Assembly (NCBI GenBank): GCA_000016765.1
Contig: CP000699.1
Coordinates: 5,273,501 to 5,337,500 of the forward strand
Source of the DNA: Rhizorhabdus wittichii RW1
GTDB taxonomy: Bacteria > Pseudomonadota > Alphaproteobacteria > Sphingomonadales > Sphingomonadaceae
Direction: 5' to 3'
DNA: 64,000 nt
The notes below the pieces were generated by a model. The model was not told where the DNA came from, made no database searches, and saw nothing but the letters and a program-made list of their open reading frames with translations. The position numbers and the translations under genes were made by a program. Numbering within the stretch: the stretch's first letter is position 1; each line of letters begins with the position of its first letter. Shown here one piece after another: positions 1 through 8,472 of the stretch.

Positions 1-1
1 G

Positions 2-214
2 GCGGCGGCGGCGGTGCCGGGCACGCTGGTCCATCGGGCGGCCGGGGGAGGGGAGCGGCGGGCCGTCCGCTTCGGCCACCCGTCGGGAACCCTGCGCGTC
101 GGCGCGGAGGCGAAGCTGGTCGACGGGCGATGGACCGTCGCCCGCGCGATCATGAGCCGCAGCGCCCGCATCCTGATGGAAGGCTGGGTGCGGGTCCCCG
201 CCGACGGCTTCTGA
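2..214 (+). CDS. prpF: 2-methylaconitate cis-trans isomerase PrpF, C-terminal part (partial)
   Basis: This is the last 70 codons of a gene that begins left of the window. PrpF isomerises 2-methylaconitate so that the AcnD/PrpF branch of the methylcitrate cycle can continue from propionyl-CoA. The visible tail carries the conserved PrpF ending: FGHPSGTLRVGA followed by IMSRSARILMEGWVRVP. The prpC and prpB genes follow on the same strand, which supports the call. The partner dehydratase acnD would be expected upstream, outside the window. The 5' end is cut by the window edge. Confidence 0.88.
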   Translation, partial: AAAAVPGTLVHRAAGGGERRAVRFGHPSGTLRVGAEAKLVDGRWTVARAIMSRSARILMEGWVRVPADGF

Positions 215-317
215 GCCGGCGCGCCTTCGCCGAATTCGCAGCTTCGCAACGCCGCATCCGCAGATATCCGCCTTTTCAGCCATTCTCGCTTCGCGGGCGC
301 GAGCGGATAAGGTGCCC

Positions 318-623
318 ATGCTCTCCAACGCTCCCATATCCGGTCTCGATCTGATGGCGCTGATGGCGGACACCGCCGCCGCCTGGGCGTCGGCGCGGCT
401 GCCCGGCGGGGTCCGCCTGTCCGCCTGCGAGTCCTTCCGGCTCGCCGAGGGCTTCGCGGTGGACGACGTCGAGGTCGAGAGCTGGGCGGTCGTCGAGGAT
501 CGTCAGGCCGTGACCGTCTCGGTCTTCGCGACCGCGCCGCAGCAGGGCGGCGGCCGCCGCATGGCGGGCAGCGGCCGCTTCACCTTCACCACCCTCCCAT
601 CCGAGAGAAAGTTCCGCGCATGA
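318..623 (+). CDS. Small hotdog/thioesterase-like protein in the prp operon
   Basis: A 101-residue protein lies between prpF and prpC, and its stop overlaps the prpC start (ATGA at 620-623), so the two are probably translationally coupled. ATG 318 is preferred over GTG 312 because AAGG sits 5 nt before it. The sequence has a helix-rich N-terminus and then a strand pattern ([26 protein letters not shown]) that resembles the beta-sheet of hotdog-fold acyl-CoA thioesterases. No catalytic residue can be named with confidence. A role in acyl-CoA housekeeping during propionate use is inference from position. It could also be an unrelated small cytoplasmic protein. Confidence 0.6.
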   Translation: MLSNAPISGLDLMALMADTAAAWASARLPGGVRLSACESFRLAEGFAVDDVEVESWAVVEDRQAVTVSVFATAPQQGGGRRMAGSGRFTFTTLPSERKFRA

Positions 624-1777
624 ACGCCGATTTCAAACCCAAGAAGTCGGTGGCGCTTTCGGGCGTCACCGCCGGCAACACCGCGCTCTGCACGGTGGGC
701 CGCACCGGCAACGACCTCCATTATCGGGGCTATGACATCCTCGATTTCGCCGAGACCGCCGCGTTCGAGGAGATCGCCCACCTGCTCGTCCACGGCGAGC
801 TGCCGACCGCGACCCGGCTGGCCGCCTACAAGGCGAAGCTCCGCAAGCTGCGCGGGCTGCCGCGATCGGTGAAGGAGGCGCTGGAGGCGATCCCCGCCGC
901 CGCGCATCCGATGGACGTGATGCGCTCGGGCGTCTCGGCGCTCGGCTGCGTCCTGCCCGAGACGCACGACCACAACCCGTCCGACGCCCGCGACGTCGCC
1001 GACCGGCTGATGGCCTCGCTCGGCTCGATCCTGCTCTACTGGTATCATTTCGCGCACAACGGCCGGCGGATCGAGGTCGAGACCGACGACGACAGCATCG
1101 GCGGCCATTTCCTTCATCTGCTCCATGGCGCCGCACCCCCCGAAAGCTGGGTGCGGGCGATGCACTGCTCGCTGATCCTCTATGCCGAGCATGAGTTCAA
1201 CGCCTCGACCTTCGCCGCGCGCGTCATCGCCGGCACCGGATCGGACATCTATTCAGCGATCGCCGGGGCGATCGGCGCGCTGCGCGGTCCCAAGCATGGC
1301 GGCGCCAACGAGGTCGCCCACGAGATCCAGAAGCGTTACGCCACCCCCGACGAGGCCGAGGCTGACATCCGCCGCCGCGTCGCGGCGAAGGAGGTGGTGA
1401 TCGGTTTCGGCCACCCGGTCTACACCGTCTCCGATCCGCGCAACGTGGTGATCAAGCGCGTCGCCAGGGCGCTGGCGGACGAGGCGGGCGCGCGGCGCCA
1501 GTTCGCCGTCGCCGAACGGATCGAGAGCGTGATGTGGGACGCCAAGCGCATGTTCCCGAACCTCGACTGGTTCTCGGCCGTTTCCTACGACCTGATGGGC
1601 GTGCCGACGGCGATGTTCACGCCGCTGTTCGTGATCGCGCGCACCTCCGGCTGGGCGGCGCATGTGATCGAGCAGCGCCAGGACAACAAGATCATCCGCC
1701 CGTCCGCCCATTATACCGGCCCGGAAAACCTGACCTTCGTGCCGCTCGACCAGCGCGGCGACGCGCTGGCGAATTGA
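620..1777 (+). CDS. prpC: 2-methylcitrate synthase
   Basis: PrpC condenses propionyl-CoA with oxaloacetate to 2-methylcitrate, the first committed step of the methylcitrate cycle. The 385-residue length fits the family (about 375-390). Citrate-synthase signatures are present: the EHEFNAST block with the first catalytic His region, the GPKHGGANE loop, the second catalytic His in GFGHPVY, and the Asp region SYDLMGVP. The motif [17 protein letters not shown] at the N-terminus is typical of PrpC rather than GltA. It overlaps the upstream small gene by 4 nt and is followed 10 nt later by prpB. Confidence 0.95.
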   Translation: MNADFKPKKSVALSGVTAGNTALCTVGRTGNDLHYRGYDILDFAETAAFEEIAHLLVHGELPTATRLAAYKAKLRKLRGLPRSVKEALEAIPAAAHPMDVMRSGVSALGCVLPETHDHNPSDARDVADRLMASLGSILLYWYHFAHNGRRIEVETDDDSIGGHFLHLLHGAAPPESWVRAMHCSLILYAEHEFNASTFAARVIAGTGSDIYSAIAGAIGALRGPKHGGANEVAHEIQKRYATPDEAEADIRRRVAAKEVVIGFGHPVYTVSDPRNVVIKRVARALADEAGARRQFAVAERIESVMWDAKRMFPNLDWFSAVSYDLMGVPTAMFTPLFVIARTSGWAAHVIEQRQDNKIIRPSAHYTGPENLTFVPLDQRGDALAN

Positions 1778-1787
1778 GGAGACCGCA

Positions 1788-2711
1788 TTGCCCTATCTGA
1801 TCGCAGACGAGCTTCCGCGCGAGAGCGCCGGCGCGCGCTTCCGCCGGCTGCTCGCGCGCCCGAACATCCTCCAGCTTCCCGGCGCGCACAACGGCCAGGC
1901 GGCGCTCCAGGCGAAGGCGGCGGGCTTCGAGGGGCTCTATCTGTCGGGCGCGGCGATGACGGCGTCGATGGGGCTGCCCGACCTCGGCATCATCACCGTC
2001 GACGAGGTCGCCTTCTTCATCCGCCAGATCGTCCGCGCGTCGGGTCTGCCGCTGCTGGTCGACGGCGATACCGGCTATGGCGAGGCGCTCAACGTCATGC
2101 ACATGGTCCGCGCCTTCGAGGATGCGGGGGCGGGGGCCGTCCATCTGGAGGATCAGATCCTCCCCAAGAAATGCGGCCACCTCAACGGCAAGAAGCTGGC
2201 CGACGCGCATGACATGGCGGCCAAGGTCGCCGCCGCGAAGAAGGCGGCGCGCGACATCGTGATCGTCGCGCGGACCGACGCGGCCGGGGTCGAAGGGTTC
2301 GACGCGGCGGTCGATCGGGCGAGGCTTTATGTCGAGGCCGGCGCCGACGCGATCTTCCCCGAGGCGCTGAACACGCGCGAGATGTTCGAGAGGTTCGCGC
2401 GGGCGATGCCCGGCGTCCCGCTGCTCGCCAACATGACCGAGTTCGGCCGGACGCCGTTCTTCACCGCGTCCGAGTTCGAGGCGATGGGCTATCGCATGGT
2501 GATCTGGCCGGTCTCGTCGCTGCGCGTCGCCAACAAGGCGCAGGCCAGACTCTACGCCGCGATCCGGCGTGACGGCGGCACCCACGCCATGGTCGACGAG
2601 ATGCAGACCCGCGCCGAGCTCTACGAGACGATCGGCCTGCACGCCTATGAGGCGCTCGACGCCTCGATCGTCAGGACGATCGTGCCGGAAGCGATCCCGC
2701 AGGCGGGCTGA
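1788..2711 (+). CDS. prpB: Methylisocitrate lyase
   Basis: PrpB cleaves 2-methylisocitrate to pyruvate and succinate, the last step of the pathway. The 307-residue protein has the isocitrate-lyase/PEP-mutase barrel with VDGDTGYG and the catalytic motif KKCGHLNGKKL. Metal-binding acidic residues lie in HLEDQ and the VARTDA strand. TTG 1788 is chosen as start because GAGGAGA lies 5 nt upstream, just after the prpC stop, and because MPYLIADE fits the family's usual N-terminus. The gene is the last enzyme of the operon and is followed by a repeat-rich gap before the regulator. Confidence 0.94.
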   Translation: MPYLIADELPRESAGARFRRLLARPNILQLPGAHNGQAALQAKAAGFEGLYLSGAAMTASMGLPDLGIITVDEVAFFIRQIVRASGLPLLVDGDTGYGEALNVMHMVRAFEDAGAGAVHLEDQILPKKCGHLNGKKLADAHDMAAKVAAAKKAARDIVIVARTDAAGVEGFDAAVDRARLYVEAGADAIFPEALNTREMFERFARAMPGVPLLANMTEFGRTPFFTASEFEAMGYRMVIWPVSSLRVANKAQARLYAAIRRDGGTHAMVDEMQTRAELYETIGLHAYEALDASIVRTIVPEAIPQAG

Positions 2712-2786
2712 AGCGCGAAGGCGCCCGATCTGGTTTTGCCTGTTTCGCAATATCCGCATTATGTTATACATTGAAATATAACGGAA

Positions 2787-2848
2787 TATGCGAAGATTTG
2801 CGAAGATTTGCGGAGAGTTGTCCGCAGATTTGCAAATTTTGCGAAGAT
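2787..2848 (+). promoter_or_regulatory. Tandem 10-bp repeats plus a TTTGCAAA palindrome, probable operator of the downstream regulator
   Basis: Three near-identical 10-mers stand head to tail: TATGCGAAGA (2787-2796), TTTGCGAAGA (2797-2806) and TTTGCGGAGA (2807-2816). Then come ATTTGCAAAT (2828-2837, a perfect palindrome) and TTTTGCGAAGAT (2837-2848). An inverted copy, TTCGCAA, lies upstream at 2744-2750. One-turn spacing and the TTTGCAAA core resemble sites described for RamB-type regulators, the family of the next gene. Autoregulation is inference. The region is markedly AT-richer than its surroundings. Confidence 0.6.
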
Positions 2849-2859
2849 CGGATCGGGCG

Positions 2860-4260
2860 ATGCGGAAGGCCTATATGGGCGTGCGGCTGAAACGGCTGCG
2901 CGAGGAACGGAACCTCAAGCAGGTCGAGCTGGCCAATGCGCTCGGCATCTCGTCGAGCTACCTCAACCAGCTGGAGCAGAACCAGCGGCCGCTGACGGTG
3001 CCGGTGCTGCTCAAGATCAACGCGGCGTTCGGCATCGACGTGCAGCTCTTCTCGGAGGACGAGGAGGCGCGCCTCATCACCGAGCTGCGCGACGCGCTGG
3101 CGGAAGGATCGGAGAGCGTCTCGATCGCCGAGATCCGCGAGCTGGCGATGAACATGCCCGCGGTGGGCCGCACGCTCGTATCGCTCCATCGCCGCTACCG
3201 CGAGTCGGTCGAGCGCGGCGAGGCGATGGCGGCGCAGCTCGGCGACGACTGGATCGCGGGCGGCCCGGCGCGGATGCCGTTCGAGCAGGTGCGCGATTTC
3301 TTCTACGCGCGGCACAACCATGTCGAGCCGCTGGACGAGGCGGCGGAGCGGCTCTACCGGCAGGCCAATCTGGGGCCGCGATCGGTGCACCAGGGGCTGG
3401 TCGCCTGGCTGCGGGAGCGGCACGGCGTCCAGATCGTCTGGGACGAGGGCGGCGACGCGCAGCGGCATTATGACCCGGTCCGCCGCATCCTCCATCTCTC
3501 GGCCGACCTGCGGCAGGGGCAGCAGGCTTTCCAGATGGCGACCCAGCTCGCCTTCCTCGAACTGGGCGACGTCATCGGGCGGCTGTCGGACAGCAGCATC
3601 CTGACGGGCGACGAGGCGCGGCGGCTCGCGCGGGTCGGGCTCGCCAATTATTTCGCGGGGGCGCTGATCCTGCCCTATGGCGACTTCCTCGCCGCCGCCG
3701 AGGCCGAGGGCTATGACATTGCGAAGCTCGGCCGACGCTTCGGCGTCGGGTTCGAGACGATCTGCCATCGCCTCTCGACCCTGCAACGCCCCGAGGCGCG
3801 TGGCGTCCCCTTCTTCTTCGTTCGGGTCGATCGTGCCGGCAACATCTCGAAGCGCCAGTCGGCGACCGACTTCCACTTCTCGCGCGTCGGCGGAAGCTGC
3901 CCGCTGTGGAACGTCTATGAGGCCTTCGCCCAGCCGGGCCGGCTATTGACCCAGATTGCCCAGATGCCGGACGGCCGCAGCTATCTGTGGATCGCGCGGA
4001 CGGTGGACCGGGGGAGCGCCGGCTACGGCATGCCGGGCAAGAGCTTCGCGGTCGGCCTCGGCTGCGACATCCGCCATGCCGGCCGGCTGGTCTATTCGCG
4101 CGGCCTGGACCTGACCGATCCGGCGGCGGCGACGCCGATCGGCGCGGGCTGCAAGGTCTGCGAGCGGCCGGCCTGCCCGCAGCGGGCCTTTCCGCCGATC
4201 GGCCGGCCGGTGGCGATCGACGAGAATCGCAGCGCGCCCACGCCCTATCCGGTCGCCTGA
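2860..4260 (+). CDS. Short-chain fatty acyl transcriptional regulator (ScfR/RamB type, XRE HTH + ImmA/IrrE-like domain)
   Basis: The protein has an N-terminal Cro/C1 helix-turn-helix (RLKRLREERNLKQVELA, SSSYLNQLEQNQRPLT), a central IrrE/ImmA-like domain with no clear HExxH zinc site, and the C-terminal DUF2083-type domain. A cysteine group near the end (CKVCERPACPQ) is typical of this family. Relatives control propionate, acetate and glyoxylate genes in response to acyl-CoA. ATG 2860 gives 466 residues. The longer frame from ATG 2788 would start inside the operator repeats and is not preferred. Its place directly after prpB suggests it governs the prp operon. Whether it activates or represses cannot be read from the sequence. 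Confidence 0.88.
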   Translation: MRKAYMGVRLKRLREERNLKQVELANALGISSSYLNQLEQNQRPLTVPVLLKINAAFGIDVQLFSEDEEARLITELRDALAEGSESVSIAEIRELAMNMPAVGRTLVSLHRRYRESVERGEAMAAQLGDDWIAGGPARMPFEQVRDFFYARHNHVEPLDEAAERLYRQANLGPRSVHQGLVAWLRERHGVQIVWDEGGDAQRHYDPVRRILHLSADLRQGQQAFQMATQLAFLELGDVIGRLSDSSILTGDEARRLARVGLANYFAGALILPYGDFLAAAEAEGYDIAKLGRRFGVGFETICHRLSTLQRPEARGVPFFFVRVDRAGNISKRQSATDFHFSRVGGSCPLWNVYEAFAQPGRLLTQIAQMPDGRSYLWIARTVDRGSAGYGMPGKSFAVGLGCDIRHAGRLVYSRGLDLTDPAAATPIGAGCKVCERPACPQRAFPPIGRPVAIDENRSAPTPYPVA

Positions 4261-4318
4261 CCGTCGCGCTTCGCGCTCGGAGTCTGGTTGGGAATGCGCC
4301 TGTCGGCGCATTGCTGCA

Positions 4319-4388
4319 CCGGCCCGCTCCCCCACCCGGCCACCCAACGGCAGTATCTTATGGGGGGCCGGGTGGGGGAGCGGGCCGG
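4319..4388. repeat. Perfect 23-bp inverted repeat (large hairpin) between convergent genes
   Basis: Left arm 4319-4341 and right arm 4366-4388 are exact reverse complements, with a 24-nt loop. A second, weaker layer flanks it (GCGCATT at 4306-4312, AATGCGC at 4400-4406). It lies between the 3' ends of the acyl regulator and the leftward mprF-side gene. There is no U-tract, so it looks more like a dispersed palindromic repeat of sphingomonad intergenic regions than a simple terminator. Confidence 0.75.
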
Positions 4389-4432
4389 CGCCGCTTCGAA
4401 ATGCGCCCTTCCGCGCATTTCCAAACAGCCTC

Positions 4433-4660
4433 TCAGCCCATCTCCCCGGTGCGGAACCAGCGGCGCAGCACCGGCATGCGCGCCAGCTCGCAGCCGCAAT
4501 GGCGGCAGCGGCCATGCTCGACGCCCTGATCGTCGGTCCGCACGTCGGCCGCGACGATGTGGCGGCCGGCGCGGCAGTTGCGCGAGATTTCGGCGATCAT
4601 GCGCGGGTGGCGCTTGCGGCCGCGGATCGGGGGCAGGACGGCTGGCTGGTCGGTCGACAT
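4433..4660 (-). CDS. Small conserved-looking protein with a Cys/His cluster
   Basis: A 75-residue basic protein lies downstream of mprF on the same strand. ATG 4660 is chosen because AGGAGA precedes it by 5 nt. The in-frame ATG at 4666 overlaps that site. Residues C and H in NCRAGRHIV and the later CRHCGC suggest a zinc-ribbon-like fold, which is inference. The tail MPVLRRWFRTG is strongly basic. I do not recognise the family. It could be co-transcribed with mprF, whose stop is 73 nt upstream. Confidence 0.6.
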   Translation of the reverse strand: MSTDQPAVLPPIRGRKRHPRMIAEISRNCRAGRHIVAADVRTDDQGVEHGRCRHCGCELARMPVLRRWFRTGEMG

Positions 4661-4733
4661 CGACATCTCCTGGAACGACACCATCCTGCGCCGGCGCGGC
4701 TATGGCGGCGATGACGGGTGGATGAACTTTTGG

Positions 4734-7352
4734 TCAGGCGGCGAGGCGGGGCGGGTCGGCATCGGCCGCCGCCGGGGAGGCGGCGCGATCGGACACCGGA
4801 TGCGGGCGGCCGATCAGCTGGTTGAGGTCGCGCATCGCCCGGACGAGGCCGAGGCCATGCGGCGCTGCAATGTAGCGCGGTTCCCAGACCGGCGCGAATT
4901 TCTCCTTGTAGGCGCGCAGGCCCCGGAAGCCGTAGAAGCGCTCGCCGCGCTTGAAGATCGCAGCGGCGGCCTTCACCCAGAGCGGCGACAGCCGGTGCGC
5001 CTCGATCCCCGACAGCGGGGCGAGGCCCAGCGAGAAGCGGGCATGGCCGTTCTCCCGGCCCCACAGCATCAGGCTGGCGAACAGATAGTCCATCACCCCC
5101 GGCGGCGATCCCGCGCCATGGCGCATCAGGTCGACCGACAGCTCGCGTCCGTTGGGCGTCCGCCAGATATTGGCGAAGGCGACGATCCGTCCCTCGACCC
5201 GGACCAGCGCGCAATCGAAGCGCGCGACATAGTCGGGATCGAAGCGGCCCAGGCTGAAGCCCTTCTCGCGCTGGCCCTTCGCCTCCAGCCATTCGTCGGA
5301 GATGGCGGCAAGGTCGGGGATGATCGCGGCGACCTCGGCGGCGGGGACGACTTCGAAGGTCGCGCCCTCGCGCTCGGCGCGGCGAACCGTCTGGCGGATC
5401 GAGCGCATCCGCGGCCCCTCGATCGAGAAAGCGGCGAGGTCGACGATCGCCTCCTCGCCATATTTGACGATCTGCAGGCCCAGCGCGATCGCCAGTTCGA
5501 GCATGTCGCTGCTGATCTGGTAGAGCATCAGCCGGCCCTGCGCGGCGTCCGCCATCGAACGGATCGTCCAGAGCAGGCCGGCCCAGGCGGCGCGCGGGCC
5601 GACCGGATCGGCCATCATGATCCAGCTCGATCCGCGGATCTGGTACATCAGGAAGGCGTCGCCGTCGGGGGAGAAGAGGAAGCGCTTGTCGCCGGTATAG
5701 GCGAGCATCGCATCGGTGCGCTCGGCGCCCTCGATCACGTCGGCGACCTCGGCCGGCAGCGCCGTCTGGTCGCGGCGGGGCGCGGCCGGCGCGAACAGCC
5801 GCCCCAGCGCCACCCCGGCGAGCAGCACGGCTGTGCCGAGGCTGGCGCGCAGGTAGCGCGACGCGTCGCCGTGCAGCGCGAAGTCCCACCACAGGGCGTT
5901 CTGATAGGCGACATGCTTGTAGGAGAAGAGGCCGACCCACAGGCTGAGGCCGCCGACCGCCGCGACGCAGACCAGCCAGGCGAGCGAGAAGGCGCGCGCG
6001 ACGAAGGCCGTGGTCCGGTAGAAGGCCGGGCTGGTCCATTGCAGCAGCGCCGCGATCGTCAGGCAGACGATCGCCTCCTCATAGTCGATGCCCTTGGCCA
6101 GCGAGAAGATCGCCCCGGCGATCAGCAGCGCGCGGGCGGCGACGAAGGCGCCGTCGAGGCGGCGGTAGAGGCCGGGCGCGAGCAGCAGCAGCCCGGTGCC
6201 GACCAGGCTGGCGGCGAGGTGCGACGCCTCGATGAAGGGCAGCGGCACGATCGCGTGCAGCGTGTGCAGGCGGGCGGGAACGGCAGGGGTCGATCCCGAC
6301 AGCAGCAGCACCGCGCCGCCGAGGAAGCTCGCCACGCCCATCAGCAGCGGGGCGAGGCCGTTGGCGACCAGCCGCACCCCCGCGATCGCGCGGCCGAGGC
6401 GGCGCTGGCGGCCCTCGTGCAGCACCAGCGCGACGATGCCGAGCGCCAGCGGCAGCAGATAATAGATCAGCCGATAGGCGATCAGCGCGGCGGCGAGCGC
6501 GGGCCGGTCGGCCGGGACGGTCGCCAGCACCACCGCCTCGAACACGCCGATGCCGCCGGGGACATGGCTGACCAGCGCGGCGATGATGCCGAGCGCATAG
6601 GCGAGGAGGAAGGCGGGGAGCAGCGCCGGATCGGCGCCGGGGATCAGGACGAACAGCGCCGCCGAGGCGGCGGCGAGGTCGATCCCCGCGATCGCGATCT
6701 GGCCGAGCGCGACGCCCGCGCCCGGCAATGGCAGCGTCCAGCCGAACAGCCGGATCTCGCGCGGGCCGAAGGCGCAGGCGAGGACGAAGCCGGCCGCCCC
6801 GGCGAGGATCGCGCCGCCGGCGACGCGCGCGGCGGTCCCGCCCAGCGCGACCCCCGCCAGCGACAGTCCGCCCTGGTGGAAGGCGAGGGCGAGGCCGGTG
6901 ATCGCCAGCACCCCCATCCAGAAGGTCGCCGAGGCGATCGCGACGATCCGCGCCACGTCGCCGCCCGACAGGCCGGCGGCGGTGTAGATGCGGTAGCGCG
7001 CCGATCCGCCGGTGATCAGCGCGAGGCCGAGATTGTGGCTGATCGTGTAGCTGGTGAAGGACGCGAGCGCGGCGGTCCGCCAGGGCAGCGGCCGGCCGAT
7101 GACGCGCAGCGCGAGCAGGTCGTAGAAGGTCAGCGCGACATAGCTGGCGACGGTGCAGCCGATCGCGAGCGCCACCTGGCGGGAGCCGATCGCGTCGAAC
7201 GCCGCCAATATGTCCTGCAACCGCAGCGTCTGGGTGAGTTGGTGGAGCGCGGCGAAACCGATCCCGATCAGCAGCATGACGAGGACGACCGACAGCGGCC
7301 CGCGCCGTTCGCGCAGGCGGGCGATCAGGCGGCGGAGGGGCGGATTATGCAT
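4734..7352 (-). CDS. mprF: Bifunctional lysyl-phosphatidylglycerol synthase/flippase MprF
   Basis: MprF moves an amino acid, classically lysine, from aminoacyl-tRNA to phosphatidylglycerol and flips the product across the inner membrane, lowering surface negative charge. The 872-residue protein has the full family layout. An N-terminal multi-spanning flippase region (about residues 1-510) includes the conserved SHNLGLALITGGSARYR and SHVPGGIGVFE blocks. A cytosolic DUF2156 GNAT-type synthase domain follows (about 540-850; DAFLMYQIRG, GRSWIMMADPVG-like region, VKAAAAIFKRGERFYGF). The start overlaps the end of the DUF2147 gene by 8 nt, so they form one operon. The transferred amino acid cannot be read from sequence. 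Confidence 0.93.
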   Translation of the reverse strand: MHNPPLRRLIARLRERRGPLSVVLVMLLIGIGFAALHQLTQTLRLQDILAAFDAIGSRQVALAIGCTVASYVALTFYDLLALRVIGRPLPWRTAALASFTSYTISHNLGLALITGGSARYRIYTAAGLSGGDVARIVAIASATFWMGVLAITGLALAFHQGGLSLAGVALGGTAARVAGGAILAGAAGFVLACAFGPREIRLFGWTLPLPGAGVALGQIAIAGIDLAAASAALFVLIPGADPALLPAFLLAYALGIIAALVSHVPGGIGVFEAVVLATVPADRPALAAALIAYRLIYYLLPLALGIVALVLHEGRQRRLGRAIAGVRLVANGLAPLLMGVASFLGGAVLLLSGSTPAVPARLHTLHAIVPLPFIEASHLAASLVGTGLLLLAPGLYRRLDGAFVAARALLIAGAIFSLAKGIDYEEAIVCLTIAALLQWTSPAFYRTTAFVARAFSLAWLVCVAAVGGLSLWVGLFSYKHVAYQNALWWDFALHGDASRYLRASLGTAVLLAGVALGRLFAPAAPRRDQTALPAEVADVIEGAERTDAMLAYTGDKRFLFSPDGDAFLMYQIRGSSWIMMADPVGPRAAWAGLLWTIRSMADAAQGRLMLYQISSDMLELAIALGLQIVKYGEEAIVDLAAFSIEGPRMRSIRQTVRRAEREGATFEVVPAAEVAAIIPDLAAISDEWLEAKGQREKGFSLGRFDPDYVARFDCALVRVEGRIVAFANIWRTPNGRELSVDLMRHGAGSPPGVMDYLFASLMLWGRENGHARFSLGLAPLSGIEAHRLSPLWVKAAAAIFKRGERFYGFRGLRAYKEKFAPVWEPRYIAAPHGLGLVRAMRDLNQLIGRPHPVSDRAASPAAADADPPRLAA

Positions 7353-7797
7353 TGGGAACCTTTTCGATGCGCTGCCAGGTCTGCGACTTGCAGAAGATGC
7401 CGCCGATCAGGCAGCCCCGGATCTGGAGTTCGCCGGGGGCGGAAAGGGTGATGGTCGACGAGAAGCTGTGTCCCATGTCGGGGACGTAGACCGATCCGGA
7501 CCAGCGATCGGCGCCGTCGGCGCTGTAGTCCTCGAGTAGTTCGGTCCCGACGAGATGGTCGACGCCGCCGTCCTTCGCGTCCTGGAGGGCTTGCGGGCTC
7601 GCCCACACCACCCAGCCGCACAGCCGGCCCCGGCAATCGCCGGTCCGGACCGCCACGGTGCCGTGCGGGTTCATCCACAGCCCCTCGACCGTTGGCCGGG
7701 CGGCGGCGGCGCAGCCGTTCGCGGGGGCCGGGCTGGCGGCCGCGGGCACCGCGACGGCCAGCAGCGCGGCCGCCGTCATCAGGATCGCAGGCTTCAT
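7345..7797 (-). CDS. Secreted DUF2147 protein
   Basis: A 150-residue protein with a clear signal peptide (MKPAILMTAAALLAVAVPAAASPA), followed by a DUF2147 beta-barrel-like domain: VEGLWMNPHGTVAVRT, GRLCGWVVWA, then WSGSVYVPDMGHSF and the closing LQIRGCLIGG. DUF2147 proteins are periplasmic or secreted and their biochemical function is unknown. The gene comes first in an operon with mprF (8-nt overlap). This suggests an envelope role linked to aminoacylated lipids, which is inference. A 15-bp motif shared with the acvB promoter lies 68 nt before the start codon. Confidence 0.88.
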   Translation of the reverse strand: MKPAILMTAAALLAVAVPAAASPAPANGCAAAARPTVEGLWMNPHGTVAVRTGDCRGRLCGWVVWASPQALQDAKDGGVDHLVGTELLEDYSADGADRWSGSVYVPDMGHSFSSTITLSAPGELQIRGCLIGGIFCKSQTWQRIEKVPNA

Positions 7798-7865
7798 CGC
7801 ATTCCCCCATGCAGCTTTGACGACACCGATAGGGGAACCCGCATGCCCGTCGGGTGGGCGCCGCC

Positions 7866-7880
7866 TGAATTATTGGTAAT
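7866..7880 (-). promoter_or_regulatory. Putative response-regulator site upstream of DUF2147-mprF
   Basis: Read toward the gene the site is ATTACCAATAATTCA. It matches the site before acvB (11445-11459) in 11 of 15 positions, has the same orientation, and lies 68 nt before the start codon. It is the weakest of the three copies, but TTACC and the TT-A second half are kept. Confidence 0.45.
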
Positions 7881-7900
7881 GTTGCGCGGCGCCGCCGGCG

Positions 7901-8308
7901 TCAGCGCCGGGCATAGGGGACGAACTTGCCGAGCCCGACCCAGCCGCTCTCGAAATGCCCCGGCAGGTCGACGAGGCGCACCGTGTCGACGCTGCAGAGC
8001 TGCGGCGTATGCGTGTCGGTGACCAGGGTCAGGCCGGTGCGGAGCTGGTCCGCGCCGCTGGCGGGGCGGTTCAGGTACAGGGTGCCGTTGTCGGTTTCGT
8101 ACAGGATCGCGGTGCGGTCGATGATCCGCGACGAGCGGATGCGGTTGAGGTCGAGGCAGTCGACCGGCTTGCCGGCGGTCCGCCCGGCCAGCGCCTTGCC
8201 GATCTCGGCCTCCGGCCCGCCCGCGCGCGACGTCGCCTGGGCGGCGCCCGCAAGGCCCATGGCGAGGATCGATGCGGCGGCGATCGGGATGAACAATGGG
8301 TGACGCAT
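7901..8308 (-). CDS. Small secreted protein of unknown function
   Basis: A 135-residue protein with a signal peptide (MRHPLFIPIAAASILAMGLAGAAQA). The mature part has two cysteines (VDCLDLNRI and QLCSVDTV), which could form a disulfide, and a beta-rich pattern (TAILYETDNGTLYLNRP). It resembles short exported proteins common in sphingomonads, but I cannot name a family. The start has AGGAGA upstream. It is divergent from the DUF1003 gene and carries the best copy of the 15-bp motif 69 nt before its start. It is therefore probably a member of the neighbouring two-component regulon. Confidence 0.75.
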   Translation of the reverse strand: MRHPLFIPIAAASILAMGLAGAAQATSRAGGPEAEIGKALAGRTAGKPVDCLDLNRIRSSRIIDRTAILYETDNGTLYLNRPASGADQLRTGLTLVTDTHTPQLCSVDTVRLVDLPGHFESGWVGLGKFVPYARR

Positions 8309-8377
8309 GACAGGTCTCCTTTTCGAGAATGGAGACTCTTGTGCGCCCGCGCGCCTCTCCGGACGATGGTCCCGATA

Positions 8378-8392
8378 TTAAGCATCGGTAAT
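8378..8392 (-). promoter_or_regulatory. Putative response-regulator site in the divergent promoter region
   Basis: Read toward the leftward gene the site is ATTACCGATGCTTAA, matching the acvB copy in 14 of 15 positions. It lies 69 nt before the 7901-8308 gene and 80 nt before the rightward DUF1003-PDZ-regulator-kinase operon. It could serve both directions, including autoregulation. Confidence 0.55.
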
Positions 8393-8472
8393 CCCCAACA
8401 TGACGAAATGGTCATGCGGCGCTCATGCTGGGGTATGATGATCGCGGCTAATCCCGTGATGAAGGAGGCGAT

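Noticed and set aside
2787-2848. CRISPR-like array
   Set aside because: Units are 10 bp without spacers, and there are no cas genes.
2788-2859. Upstream ATG extension of the acyl regulator
   Set aside because: It would translate the tandem operator repeats and adds 24 residues before the normal helix-turn-helix start.
4319-4388. Rho-independent terminator
   Set aside because: Long stem but no T-tract on either side and a 24-nt loop.
4557-7451. 964-residue rightward open frame opposite mprF
   Set aside because: Arg/Asp/Gln-rich filler with no family pattern; it is the antisense shadow of a GC-rich gene.
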